Source: Gammaproteobacteria bacterium (lineage in GTDB: Bacteria; Pseudomonadota; Gammaproteobacteria; Nitrosococcales; Methylophagaceae). From it: a stretch of 45,360 nt of DNA. Shown here piece by piece: positions 1-7,721 of this stretch. The DNA is taken from the NCBI GenBank assembly GCA_029210875.1, contig JARGFJ010000021.1, positions 1 to 45,360 of the forward strand. Reading direction: 5' to 3'. The notes under the pieces are model-generated. The model did not search any database and had not been told where the DNA came from. It saw only the letters and a list, made by a program, of their open reading frames with translations. Made by a program: the position numbers and the translations under genes. The first letter of the stretch is position 1; each line of letters begins with the position of its first letter.

Positions 1-21
1 AAAGGTCGTCATAATTGCCCA

Positions 22-60
22 AGGGGGTCAATTTTACTACGGTGCTAGGGGGTCAGTTTT
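22..60. repeat. Tandem direct repeats resembling an IS21-family terminus
   Basis: Two nearly identical 14-bp direct repeats, AGGGGGTCA followed by A or G and TTTT, occupy 22-35 and 47-60, starting 25 bp apart. Multiple short terminal repeats containing GGGGTCA-TTTT are typical of IS21-family ends. The bases from 61 to about 245 hold only short overlapping frames on both strands with no recognisable transposase motif, so I do not call a gene there. The rest of the element, if present, lies outside the left edge. The assignment rests on pattern memory and has not been compared with a database. Confidence 0.4.
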
Positions 61-245
61 GCAGTGTTGGTGACAGTCTGGAATCCGACGTCAAGTTGAT
101 TGCCTGCCAGATGACGCTGGATTTGTTCGATTTTCAGCAGCAAGACTTCATTGACGGCATTGATTATGGCGGCGCAGCGACTTTTTTCGAGTTTGCTGGT
201 GAAGCCGATGTCAGTTTGTTCATTTGATTTGATTTTTATATTCAC

Positions 246-516
246 AACAAGTGACTATACCCGTCGTAATCACTGAATTTGCAGATTTATAGCACAGATA
301 CTGACCGCACTAGAAAAACAGAAAATTCAATTACCACTGGTATATTGACATTGACCATTACTGCATTTGCGTTTAGCAGCCATATCTTGTCCTTAACTGA
401 GGAACAAGCGGATACTATCCGTTTACGGGTGATATTGTCAGCTTTATGGGGAGAATGAAGCGTTTATTCAAACGCTAACAAAACCAGCTAACTTAATGAT
501 TTTTATTGGGAAATAA
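246..516 (+). other. Gene-poor stretch with a possible decayed reading frame
   Basis: No convincing gene is present. One plus-strand frame is open from 270 to the TGA at 456-458 and ends with a plausible protein-like tail (SHILSLTEEQADTIRLRV), but it has no ATG, only CTG or TTG starts, and no ribosome binding site. It may be the remnant of a gene cut by the mobile element at the left edge. I looked here for a tRNA-Leu gene, which follows tRNA-Cys in the equivalent E. coli operon, and found none. Confidence 0.2.
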
Positions 517-590
517 TGGAGGCTGCGGTCGGAATCGAACCGGCGTAAACGGAGTTGCAGTCCGGTGCATGACCACTCTGCCACGCAGCC
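517..590 (-). tRNA. tRNA-Cys (anticodon GCA)
   Basis: Read on the minus strand, the 74-nt cloverleaf begins GGCTGCG and pairs with CGCAGCC at its 3' end. The anticodon arm CGGACTGCAACTCCG exposes GCA, which decodes cysteine codons. The T arm contains GGTTCGATTCC. The 3' terminal TCCA is encoded in the DNA. It lies 53 nt downstream of tRNA-Gly in the same orientation, as in the E. coli glyW-cysT order, with a hairpin between them. Confidence 0.96.
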
Positions 591-606
591 TTTGAGTGTT
601 AAGACT

Positions 607-636
607 AAAAAGCCGTAGTTTGATTCTACGGCTTTT
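607..636 (-). terminator. Hairpin between tRNA-Gly and tRNA-Cys, terminator-like
   Basis: AAAAGCCGTAG at 608-618 pairs perfectly with CTACGGCTTTT at 626-636 around a 7-nt loop. On the minus strand the stem ends in a run of T, as in a rho-independent terminator; the A/T flanks make it potentially bidirectional. It lies directly after tRNA-Gly and before tRNA-Cys, so it should end or reduce transcription from the pgsA side, unless it serves as a tRNA processing site. Confidence 0.7.
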
Positions 637-643
637 CGGAATT

Positions 644-719
644 TGGAGCGGAAAACGAGGTTCGAACTCGCGACCTCAACCTTGGCAAGGTTGCGCTCTA
701 CCAGCTGAGCTATTCCCGC
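644..719 (-). tRNA. tRNA-Gly (anticodon GCC)
   Basis: The minus strand gives a 76-nt cloverleaf beginning GCGGGAATAGCTCAGCTGG, with the D arm consensus AGCTCAGCTGGTAGAGC. The anticodon stem CAACCTTGCCAAGGTTG exposes GCC for glycine. The T arm carries GTTCGAACC, and the 3' end TCCA is encoded. It lies 38 bp after the stop codon of pgsA in the same direction, matching the pgsA-glyW order of E. coli, so it is probably cotranscribed with pgsA or uses a promoter inside it. Confidence 0.97.
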
Positions 720-757
720 TTAGAAAGATGTGCATTATAGGCACTTATTTTTTGATG

Positions 758-1315
758 TCAAGCCTTAGGCTTCAATAACGGCCACGCAGCTTTGATATAG
801 CTAATCATTGAGCTAATCGTTAACCAAGCAGCAACGTACAGCAATGCTATTCCCACTTCAAATACCGGTATTCCAAACAATGGTTTATAGAATATCAGGC
901 AGCCAATCGCCATCATTTGAAAGCTTGTTTTTAGTTTACCGACATTTGATACTTTGACTACATTTCGTTCACCTAACGCAGCCATCCATTCACGTAAAGC
1001 AGAAATAATGATCTCTCTTGCGATAATTATGACAACTGGGATTAACAGGTATGGTTCCGGTGTTTTATAAATAATTAACACTAATGCAACAACAACAATT
1101 AATTTATCGGCAACAGGATCGATAAAAGCGCCAAACGGTGATGTTTGATCCCATCTACGAGCCAAGTAACCATCCAACCAATCGGTCAATGATGCAACCG
1201 CAAACACAATGGTTGCCCATGTAGTGGCTGATTGAGTCGGTAAAAAATATAAACCGATTAATACTGGGATTAATCCTATTCGCAATAAACTAAGGATATT
1301 AGGCAAATTCAACAT
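758..1315 (-). CDS. pgsA: CDP-diacylglycerol-glycerol-3-phosphate 3-phosphatidyltransferase PgsA
   Basis: PgsA makes phosphatidylglycerophosphate from CDP-diacylglycerol and glycerol 3-phosphate, the committed step to phosphatidylglycerol and cardiolipin, in the inner membrane. The 185-residue protein has the CDP-alcohol phosphotransferase signature D-x2-DG-x2-AR-x8-G-x3-D-x3-D at residues 45-70 (D45, D48, G49, A52, R53, G62, D66, D70); the aspartates bind metal and substrate. The rest is hydrophobic, with several membrane segments, and length is normal for the family. It follows uvrC by 51 bp on the same strand and precedes tRNA-Gly and tRNA-Cys, the same order as in E. coli. Identification is secure. 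Confidence 0.96.
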   Translation of the reverse strand: MLNLPNILSLLRIGLIPVLIGLYFLPTQSATTWATIVFAVASLTDWLDGYLARRWDQTSPFGAFIDPVADKLIVVVALVLIIYKTPEPYLLIPVVIIIAREIIISALREWMAALGERNVVKVSNVGKLKTSFQMMAIGCLIFYKPLFGIPVFEVGIALLYVAAWLTISSMISYIKAAWPLLKPKA

Positions 1316-1366
1316 GAAAGACTCTTTAAATTACTACAATGCCTAAATAGTAGCATCATCTGTCAC

Positions 1367-3205
1367 TTATTTCTCACCATGAAATAAATCGTATATTTTT
1401 TGAGCCAAGGCTTCACTTATGCCATCTACCTGAGCCAGGTTTTCAACACCTGCACGTTTGACTTCTTGCAAGCCGCCAAATTGTTGTAATAATTTTTGGC
1501 GTCGTTTTGGCCCCATTCCTGGTATATCTTCAAGTGCTGATGTTTTGCGTGCCTTTGCTCGCCGTTGACGATGGCCTGTAATTGCAAAACGATGCGCTTC
1601 ATCTCGAACTTGTTGTAGCAAGTGCAAGGCGGGGGAATCGGCAGGTAAATTCACCTCACCTTCACGCCCCACCAAGAATAAGGTTTCTTCTCCTGGACGA
1701 CGTTCTGGTCCTTTGGCAATGCCCAAAATATCAATATCAAGTTGCAACTCTGCTAAAACAGAAACCGCTTCTTTTATTTGACCTTTACCACCATCGATTA
1801 ATAACAAATCAGGACGCTTACCCTCGCCTTTTTGTAAACGGGTAAAGCGACGTGTTAACGCCTGATTCATCGCAGCATAATCATCACCGGGTGTAATGCC
1901 TTCAATATTAAACTTACGATAATCTGTTTTTATAGCGCCTTCTAATCCAAATACAACACAGGATGCGACGGTTCTCTCACCACTGCTATGACTAATATCA
2001 AAACACTCTAGACGTTTGGGTATTTCATCCAAATTAAGTGCTTGCTGCAACAGTTCAAAACGTTGTAATAAATTAGAGCGACTACTTAAACGTTGAGCCA
2101 AACTTATATCGGCATTGGTCATTGCCATTTTCATCCAACGTACACTGGTGCCACGTTGAGGACAACGCAGTAATACACGATGTTGCGATTCGGTTTTCAA
2201 AACGTCTTGCAATAACTCAAGATCTTCTGGCTTATGACTCAACAATATTTCAACGGGAACATCTTTGCCTAAATAATATTGTGGAATAAAGGCAGATAAC
2301 AGCTCTTCGGGCGTACTATCAGCAGAGCCTTTAGGAAAATAGCTTTTATTACCCAAGTTGCGTCCACCCCGTATAAAACACACTTCAACTACTGCGATAC
2401 CATCTGCAATTTTGACTGCCAGCACATCAAGATCACCATGTTCGGAACTGACATATTGACGTTCTTGTACCCGTCTAAGGCTGATAATTTTGTCTCTAAT
2501 AAAAGCGGCTTTTTCAAAGTCCAACTCTGCAGAGGCGTGTTGCATTTGTTCAGAAAGTTCATCCATGACCTGTTGATTTTTACCTTCCAAAAACAAAATC
2601 GTGTGTTGTATATCTTTTTGGTAGTCCTGTTCAGAAATCAAACCAACACAAGGCGCAGTACAGCGCTTAATTTGATATTGCAAACATGGACGTGAACGAT
2701 TCTGATAGTAAGTATCATCACATTGGCGAACCGGAAATAGCTTTTGTAGCAGAGTTAAACTTTCCCGAACGGCGCCGGCACTCGGATATGGCCCTAAATA
2801 TTTACCGACCTTGCGTTTACTGCCACGGTGCAAGCTTAATCTGGGAAACTTATGGCCTGATATATACAAATAAGGGTAGGTTTTATCATCGCGTAACAGA
2901 ATGTTATAGCGAGGCATAAACTCCTTAATCAGATTATTTTCAAGAATAAGGGCTTCGTTTTCAGTATGGGTCACACTGATTTCAATACGGTTGATTTGTG
3001 CAACCATAACGCGTGTTTTAGACGTTAAACCGGTTTTTCGGAAATAACTTGAAACTCGATTTTTAAGATTTTTTGCCTTACCAACATAAATGACCGTATT
3101 ACTGTTATCGATCATCTGATACACACCCGGCAGCTGGGTTAAGGTTTTTAAAAATGCTGACGAATCAAATCTATCTGGCGTTAGCTGGCTCGGTTGTTGA
3201 GTCAT
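1367..3205 (-). CDS. uvrC: Excinuclease ABC subunit UvrC
   Basis: UvrC makes both incisions around bulky DNA lesions after UvrAB recognition in nucleotide excision repair. The 612-residue length is typical. The N-terminus has a GIY-YIG nuclease domain (GVYQM near residue 28, then VIYVGKAKNLKNR), responsible for the 3' cut. A UVR motif that contacts UvrB lies near residues 210-245 (DFEKAAFIRDKI). An RNase H-like domain for the 5' cut contains ECFDISHSSGE and DLLLIDGGKGQ, and tandem helix-hairpin-helix motifs end the protein (DIPGMGPKRRQKLL, VDGISEALAQKIY). The ribosome binding site is weak. It lies between a small membrane protein gene (21 bp upstream) and pgsA. UvrC and Mfd serve the same repair pathway and lie nearly back to back here. 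Confidence 0.98.
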   Translation of the reverse strand: MTQQPSQLTPDRFDSSAFLKTLTQLPGVYQMIDNSNTVIYVGKAKNLKNRVSSYFRKTGLTSKTRVMVAQINRIEISVTHTENEALILENNLIKEFMPRYNILLRDDKTYPYLYISGHKFPRLSLHRGSKRKVGKYLGPYPSAGAVRESLTLLQKLFPVRQCDDTYYQNRSRPCLQYQIKRCTAPCVGLISEQDYQKDIQHTILFLEGKNQQVMDELSEQMQHASAELDFEKAAFIRDKIISLRRVQERQYVSSEHGDLDVLAVKIADGIAVVEVCFIRGGRNLGNKSYFPKGSADSTPEELLSAFIPQYYLGKDVPVEILLSHKPEDLELLQDVLKTESQHRVLLRCPQRGTSVRWMKMAMTNADISLAQRLSSRSNLLQRFELLQQALNLDEIPKRLECFDISHSSGERTVASCVVFGLEGAIKTDYRKFNIEGITPGDDYAAMNQALTRRFTRLQKGEGKRPDLLLIDGGKGQIKEAVSVLAELQLDIDILGIAKGPERRPGEETLFLVGREGEVNLPADSPALHLLQQVRDEAHRFAITGHRQRRAKARKTSALEDIPGMGPKRRQKLLQQFGGLQEVKRAGVENLAQVDGISEALAQKIYDLFHGEK

Positions 3206-3226
3206 ACGTTAGGGCAAGGTTTCAGT

Positions 3227-3427
3227 CTAGTCATCTTTTTTGGGTGCGTATTGACGTTGATAGCATTTGTGAGCCTGATAGAAGCTATTTGCAGATAAAC
3301 CTAATAATACAAGGCCGCCAATTAACGCTGGTACTTCATCACTAAAAAAATAAAACATTACAATAGCTGCTATTAATTCACAACTACCAATCACTTTAAG
3401 TAATACAACATTTTCAATACGCTTCAT
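3227..3427 (-). CDS. Small conserved-looking two-helix membrane protein
   Basis: I do not recognise this 66-residue protein. It has two hydrophobic segments (roughly residues 8-28 and 33-50), joined by SDEVP, and a charged, Lys-rich C-terminus (YAPKKDD), so it probably sits in the inner membrane with the tail in the cytoplasm. The ATG at 3427 is preceded by a good GGAG seven bases away, which supports translation. It ends 21 bp before uvrC on the same strand and is probably the first gene of a uvrC-pgsA transcript. Function unknown. Confidence 0.65.
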   Translation of the reverse strand: MKRIENVVLLKVIGSCELIAAIVMFYFFSDEVPALIGGLVLLGLSANSFYQAHKCYQRQYAPKKDD

Positions 3428-3565
3428 TACATAACTCCAGATACGGATGCATCAATTTCAGGTCGGGCTATTATCACACAATAAACATAGGGAATAAATC
3501 TTAGCCTTGTCCGACATCAAACAGGCGTGTAATTAATTGCAACGCTATCGGTTGTTTGTGGGAAA

Positions 3566-6500
3566 ATGTCGGACTTTGTTCTAAATGTATATTTGAAAAG
3601 TGTCATGGCAACAACCGACGTAGCGAATCTATTACATCCTAAACTTCCGCAGACAGTGTCGGCACAATTACGTGCCGGGCAACTCTATGGCAGCGCTCAG
3701 GGATTACTACTTGCTAAAGCAGCGCAGGAATACGATGGTCCGTTATTAGTTATTACCGATGACACTGCAACAGCACATCGCCTGGAGCTTGAAGTACGTT
3801 TTTATTTCGGTGAAAACACATTACCTATTTTACACTTCCCTGATTGGGAAACCTTGCCATACGATACCTTCTCACCGCACCAGGACATTGTTTCAGAACG
3901 TCTAGATACACTACGCCAACTGCCTGATTTCAAACGTGGCATATTGATGGTGCCTATTTCAACTATCATGCATCGTCTTGCACCACGCACATTTCTCGAA
4001 GGCAACACTTTATTATTAAAAACAGGTGATCAATTTGACATTGAAGCATGGCGAACCAGACTCGAGCGTGCTGGCTATCGTTATGTTTCACAAGTAATGG
4101 AACATGGCGAATTTGCCGTTCGTGGTGCCATTGTCGATTTATTCCCCATGGGTAGCAAACTACCTTACCGAATTGATTTATTTGACGATGAAGTTGATAC
4201 CTTACGAACGTTTGATCCTGAAACACAACGCTCTATTAATACCATCTCATCAATACAACTATTGCCGGCACGTGAATTTCCAGTTACTGAGGATAGCATT
4301 CAACTATTCCGTCAAAAGTTTCGTGCAACATTCTCTGGCGACCCACAACGCAGCCATGTTTATCGTGAAGTCAGTGAAGGCAATATGCCGGGTGGTATTG
4401 AGTATTACTTACCTTTGTTTCTGGAACAAACCAATAGCCTGATTGATTATTTGCCAGACAACACATTACTGGTCAATATCAATGATTCGCATCATGCAGC
4501 TGATAGTTTTTGGCAAGAAATCAATGCCCGTTATCAGCAACATAAAGTCGATAATGAACGGCCACTACTTGCGCCCAATGATATGTTTATTCCGGTTGAG
4601 GATCTGTTTGCTACTTTCAAACAATACGCTCGACTCAACGCTCAAACCTTCGAATTAGAACAAGGTGCTGGCAAACTTAATTATCGTAGCCAATTACCGC
4701 CACAATTAACGCTTAATGCACGTCACGAAAAATCATGCGAAGCCTTGATTCAATTTATCGACAACTTTGATGGTCGTATTTTATTTGCTGCCGAAACTGC
4801 AGGCCGACGAGAAACATTATTAGAATTACTTGCTGAAAATAGCATTCAACCCAAAAAATATACAACTTGGGACGAATTCCTTGCTGGCAAAGACAGCCTT
4901 GGTATCACTGTCGCCCCGCTTGAACATGGCCTGTTATTACCTGGAAGCAAACTTGCAGTTGTTGCCGAAACCCAATTATTTGGTCAACAAGTCATGCAAC
5001 GGCGGCGACGTAGCCGTAAAAAACGTGATTCTGATGCCATTATTCGCAATCTTGCAGAGCTGACTATTGGTGACGCGGTGGTTCATGAAGATCATGGTGT
5101 CGGACGTTATCTTGGTCTACAAACACTTGATGTCGGTGATGTCACAACAGAATACGTCACGCTCGAATATGCCAAAGGTGACAAATTATATGTGCCGGTT
5201 GCTGCTTTAGATTTAATCAGCCGTTATTCAGGTGCAGCGCCAGAACTGGTGCCTTTACATAAACTTGGATCAGGTCAATGGGAAAAAGCACGACGTAAAG
5301 CAGCTGAAAAAGTACGTGATGTCGCAGCTGAATTACTTGATATTTATGCCCAACGTGCCGCCCATAAAAAACCGCCAATAACTGATCCAGATGAACAATA
5401 TGCTGCTTTTATTGCATCATTTCCATTTGAAACCACACCCGATCAACAAGATGCCATTGATGCAGTTATTGATGATATGACATCAGATAAACCTATGGAT
5501 CGTTTGGTCTGTGGTGATGTCGGCTTTGGTAAAACAGAAGTAGCCATGCGTGCCGCCTTTTTGGCAACACAAGCTGGCAAACAAGTGATGGTATTGGTGC
5601 CAACCACATTATTAGCCCAGCAGCATTACGAGAATTTCAAAGATCGTTTTGCTGATTGGCCGGTACATATTGAAGTTATGTCACGTTTTCGTAGCAAGAA
5701 ACAGCTTGATGCTGTTAAAGATGCCATGACCGACGGCACTGCCGATATTATTATCGGCACTCATAAACTACTGCAACAAGATATTAATCCTAAACGATTA
5801 GGTTTATTTATACTCGATGAAGAACATCGTTTTGGCGTTACTCAAAAAGAACAAATCAAAAAGTTCAGAGCCGAAATTGATGTATTGACCCTAACGGCAA
5901 CACCAATACCACGAACCCTTAATATGTCGATTTCGGGCATTCGCGATCTGTCTATTATCGCCACGCCACCAGCACGACGATTAGCAATCAAAACCTTTGT
6001 CCAACAATGGAAGGCAGAAAATATTCGTGAAGGTATACTGCGTGAAATTAAACGTGGTGGGCAGGTCTATTTCCTTCATAACAAAGTAGATGATATTGAT
6101 CGGGTTGCTCGTGAAATTGAAATGATCGTGCCAGAAGCCAAAGTCACGATTGCACATGGTCAAATGCGTGAACGAGAACTCGAACAGGTTATGCTCGATT
6201 TTTATCACCAACGCTTTAATGTTTTGGTCTGTACAACCATTATTGAAACCGGTATCGATATTCCATCTGCCAATACTATTTTTATTGATCGTGCTGACAA
6301 ACTTGGTTTAGCTCAGCTTTATCAAATTCGTGGTCGTGTAGGTCGTTCCCATCATCGAGCTTACGCCTATTTAATCGTGCCGCCACAGAAAGCCATGACT
6401 AAAGATGCTATCAAACGTTTAGAAGCGATTGAATCAATCGAAGATTTAGGTGCTGGTTTTACCTTGGCAACACATGATATGGAAATTCGTGGTGCAGGTG

Positions 6501-7072
6501 AATTGCTGGGTGATGAACAAAGTGGTCAAATGCAGGAAATTGGTTTTACCTTATATAACGAATTATTAGAACGCGCAGTCAGTGCCCTTAAATCAGGTAA
6601 AGAACCTAGCTTAAACATGACCGATCGTCATTTTGTTGAAATCGACCTCCATGTTCCAGCTCTGATTCCAACGGATTATCTGCCAGATGTACACACCCGT
6701 TTAGTATTATATAAACGTATTTCTGCGGCTGCAGATAGTGACGCATTACGTGAATTACAAGTGGAAATGATTGATCGCTTTGGCCTATTGCCTGAACAAG
6801 TACAAACCTTATTTGCTATCCATGAAATTCGTTTCAAAGCAAAACAGTTAGGTATTCGTAAAATTGATGTTTATGATCAGGGCGGCCGTTTATTATTTGA
6901 TAAAGAACCTAACATTGAACCGTTAACCATCATTCAACTGATTCAATCTCAACCGGCTAAATATAAACTAGATGGTCAGGATAAACTACGCTTTATAGAT
7001 AATATGCAGGATGCTGATAGTCGCTTACTTGGCATTAATGCCCTGTTAGATAAGCTATCTAAAACAGCATGA
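3566..7072 (+). CDS. mfd: Transcription-repair coupling factor Mfd
   Basis: Mfd is the ATP-driven translocase that removes RNA polymerase stalled at DNA lesions and recruits UvrA. The protein has all family parts in order: UvrB-like N-terminal modules (with ILHFPDWETLPYD near residue 90), an RNA-polymerase-interacting domain (IGDAVVHEDHGVGRYLGL near 505), a RecG-like helicase core with Walker A GDVGFGKTE near 650 and the DEEHRFG box, motif VI QIRGRVGRS, and the C-terminal UvrA-masking domain (DRFGLLPEQVQTLF). Two starts are possible: ATG 3566, just after GGGAAA, gives 1168 residues; ATG 3605, giving 1155 residues beginning MATTDVANLL, is closer to the E. coli length. It is divergent from the uvrC cluster. 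Confidence 0.97.
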   Translation: MSDFVLNVYLKSVMATTDVANLLHPKLPQTVSAQLRAGQLYGSAQGLLLAKAAQEYDGPLLVITDDTATAHRLELEVRFYFGENTLPILHFPDWETLPYDTFSPHQDIVSERLDTLRQLPDFKRGILMVPISTIMHRLAPRTFLEGNTLLLKTGDQFDIEAWRTRLERAGYRYVSQVMEHGEFAVRGAIVDLFPMGSKLPYRIDLFDDEVDTLRTFDPETQRSINTISSIQLLPAREFPVTEDSIQLFRQKFRATFSGDPQRSHVYREVSEGNMPGGIEYYLPLFLEQTNSLIDYLPDNTLLVNINDSHHAADSFWQEINARYQQHKVDNERPLLAPNDMFIPVEDLFATFKQYARLNAQTFELEQGAGKLNYRSQLPPQLTLNARHEKSCEALIQFIDNFDGRILFAAETAGRRETLLELLAENSIQPKKYTTWDEFLAGKDSLGITVAPLEHGLLLPGSKLAVVAETQLFGQQVMQRRRRSRKKRDSDAIIRNLAELTIGDAVVHEDHGVGRYLGLQTLDVGDVTTEYVTLEYAKGDKLYVPVAALDLISRYSGAAPELVPLHKLGSGQWEKARRKAAEKVRDVAAELLDIYAQRAAHKKPPITDPDEQYAAFIASFPFETTPDQQDAIDAVIDDMTSDKPMDRLVCGDVGFGKTEVAMRAAFLATQAGKQVMVLVPTTLLAQQHYENFKDRFADWPVHIEVMSRFRSKKQLDAVKDAMTDGTADIIIGTHKLLQQDINPKRLGLFILDEEHRFGVTQKEQIKKFRAEIDVLTLTATPIPRTLNMSISGIRDLSIIATPPARRLAIKTFVQQWKAENIREGILREIKRGGQVYFLHNKVDDIDRVAREIEMIVPEAKVTIAHGQMRERELEQVMLDFYHQRFNVLVCTTIIETGIDIPSANTIFIDRADKLGLAQLYQIRGRVGRSHHRAYAYLIVPPQKAMTKDAIKRLEAIESIEDLGAGFTLATHDMEIRGAGELLGDEQSGQMQEIGFTLYNELLERAVSALKSGKEPSLNMTDRHFVEIDLHVPALIPTDYLPDVHTRLVLYKRISAAADSDALRELQVEMIDRFGLLPEQVQTLFAIHEIRFKAKQLGIRKIDVYDQGGRLLFDKEPNIEPLTIIQLIQSQPAKYKLDGQDKLRFIDNMQDADSRLLGINALLDKLSKTA

Positions 7073-7084
7073 TATATCAGCTCA

Positions 7085-7186
7085 ATGAGTAAAACTGTAA
7101 CAATTATTGTCATTTTACTTGTGAGTTTTTGTGTATATCTTGCAATTGATATTCAGCGTCAGCAAAAACAAGCAATGGTATTTTGA
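7085..7186 (+). CDS. Possible 33-residue single-pass membrane peptide
   Basis: A short frame starting 12 bp after the mfd stop encodes MSKTVTIIVILLVSFCVYLA followed by IDIQRQQKQAMVF. A single hydrophobic helix (about residues 5-20) and a basic/polar tail are the usual form of small bacterial membrane proteins. No good Shine-Dalgarno sequence precedes the ATG, so translation is uncertain, although coupling to mfd is possible. No family recognised. Confidence 0.3.
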   Translation: MSKTVTIIVILLVSFCVYLAIDIQRQQKQAMVF

Positions 7187-7274
7187 GTAAAATACGATTA
7201 AGCCTTTGTTGTTATTAAAGTTATTTTTATCTCTACCGCTAAACTGAATTATAAAGATACAGTTTGGAAATTTT

Positions 7275-7493
7275 ATGATAGAAATACCAGGGCAAAATAC
7301 AACTCCGATAGTTACTGCCAGTTCACCTAAGAGTAATGTACGTTTTAACAGCATTTCAGAAGAAGATAGGGCTATGGCAGCGGTTGAACGCCGTTTATCA
7401 CCAACACGTCGCCGCCCTCAACAATCTAAAAAACAGATCGAGCGTCGTGTGTCATCTGATCGCCGTCGTTCATCATTTAGCCGCAAAGCATAA
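7275..7493 (+). CDS. Small basic protein with arginine-rich C-terminus
   Basis: This 72-residue protein is not one I can name. The N-terminal half is polar and low in charge; the C-terminal half is strongly basic and repetitive, with three similar blocks (VERRLSPTRRRP, IERRVSSDRRRS, FSRKA). Blocks of the ERR-x-DRR type occur in small uncharacterised proteobacterial proteins, and a nucleic-acid or ribosome contact is a reasonable but unproven inference. GGAAATTTT immediately precedes the ATG and could be a ribosome binding site. It stands alone on the plus strand, about 200 bp after mfd and just before a cluster of repeats. Confidence 0.55.
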   Translation: MIEIPGQNTTPIVTASSPKSNVRFNSISEEDRAMAAVERRLSPTRRRPQQSKKQIERRVSSDRRRSSFSRKA

Positions 7494-7555
7494 ACTTAAC
7501 TAACCCCAACTCGGGATAAGAAACATGCTGTCATTGCCACCGTCTTAAAAACACG

Positions 7556-7652
7556 GTCATTGCGACCTCGAGGTAGAGCCGTGGTGCGAAGCAATCCATT
7601 CCCAAATCTTGGTTCAACACTAGGTTACCGAGGTCTACGACCTTGCAATGAC
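7556..7652. repeat. Interspersed repeat with GTCATTGC / GCAATGAC ends
   Basis: This 97-bp segment begins GTCATTGC (7556-7563) and ends with the inverse GCAATGAC (7645-7652); GTGCGAAGCAATCCATT lies inside. Dispersed palindromes with GTCATTGCGA ends and GCGAAGCAATCC inside are common in many gammaproteobacterial and rickettsial genomes. A second TCATTGCCAC, possibly a partial copy, lies just upstream at 7531. No coding potential was seen. It directly abuts the next repeat. Confidence 0.65.
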
Positions 7653-7717
7653 AACTCGGTTGTGGGTTGGGTTTCAACCCAACACTGTTCGACTAAAGTC
7701 GAACCTACAACCGAGTT
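7653..7717. repeat. Three-way-junction palindromic repeat (BIME/REP-like)
   Basis: AACTCGGTTGT (7653-7663) pairs with ACAACCGAGTT (7707-7717). Inside lie two perfect hairpins: GTTGGGTT/AACCCAAC (7666-7683) and GTTCGACT/AGTCGAAC (7687-7704). The whole folds as a cruciform or three-way junction. It ends 4 bp after the stop codon of the oxidoreductase gene (minus strand) and could act as its 3' stabiliser or weak terminator. Similar composite hairpins are dispersed in many bacterial genomes. Confidence 0.75.
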
Positions 7718-7721
7718 AAGG

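Noticed and set aside
45-245. Minus-strand frame of 66 residues at the left edge
   Set aside because: It runs through the terminal repeats and stops within one of them; it has no recognisable transposase motif and an opposing frame of equal size.
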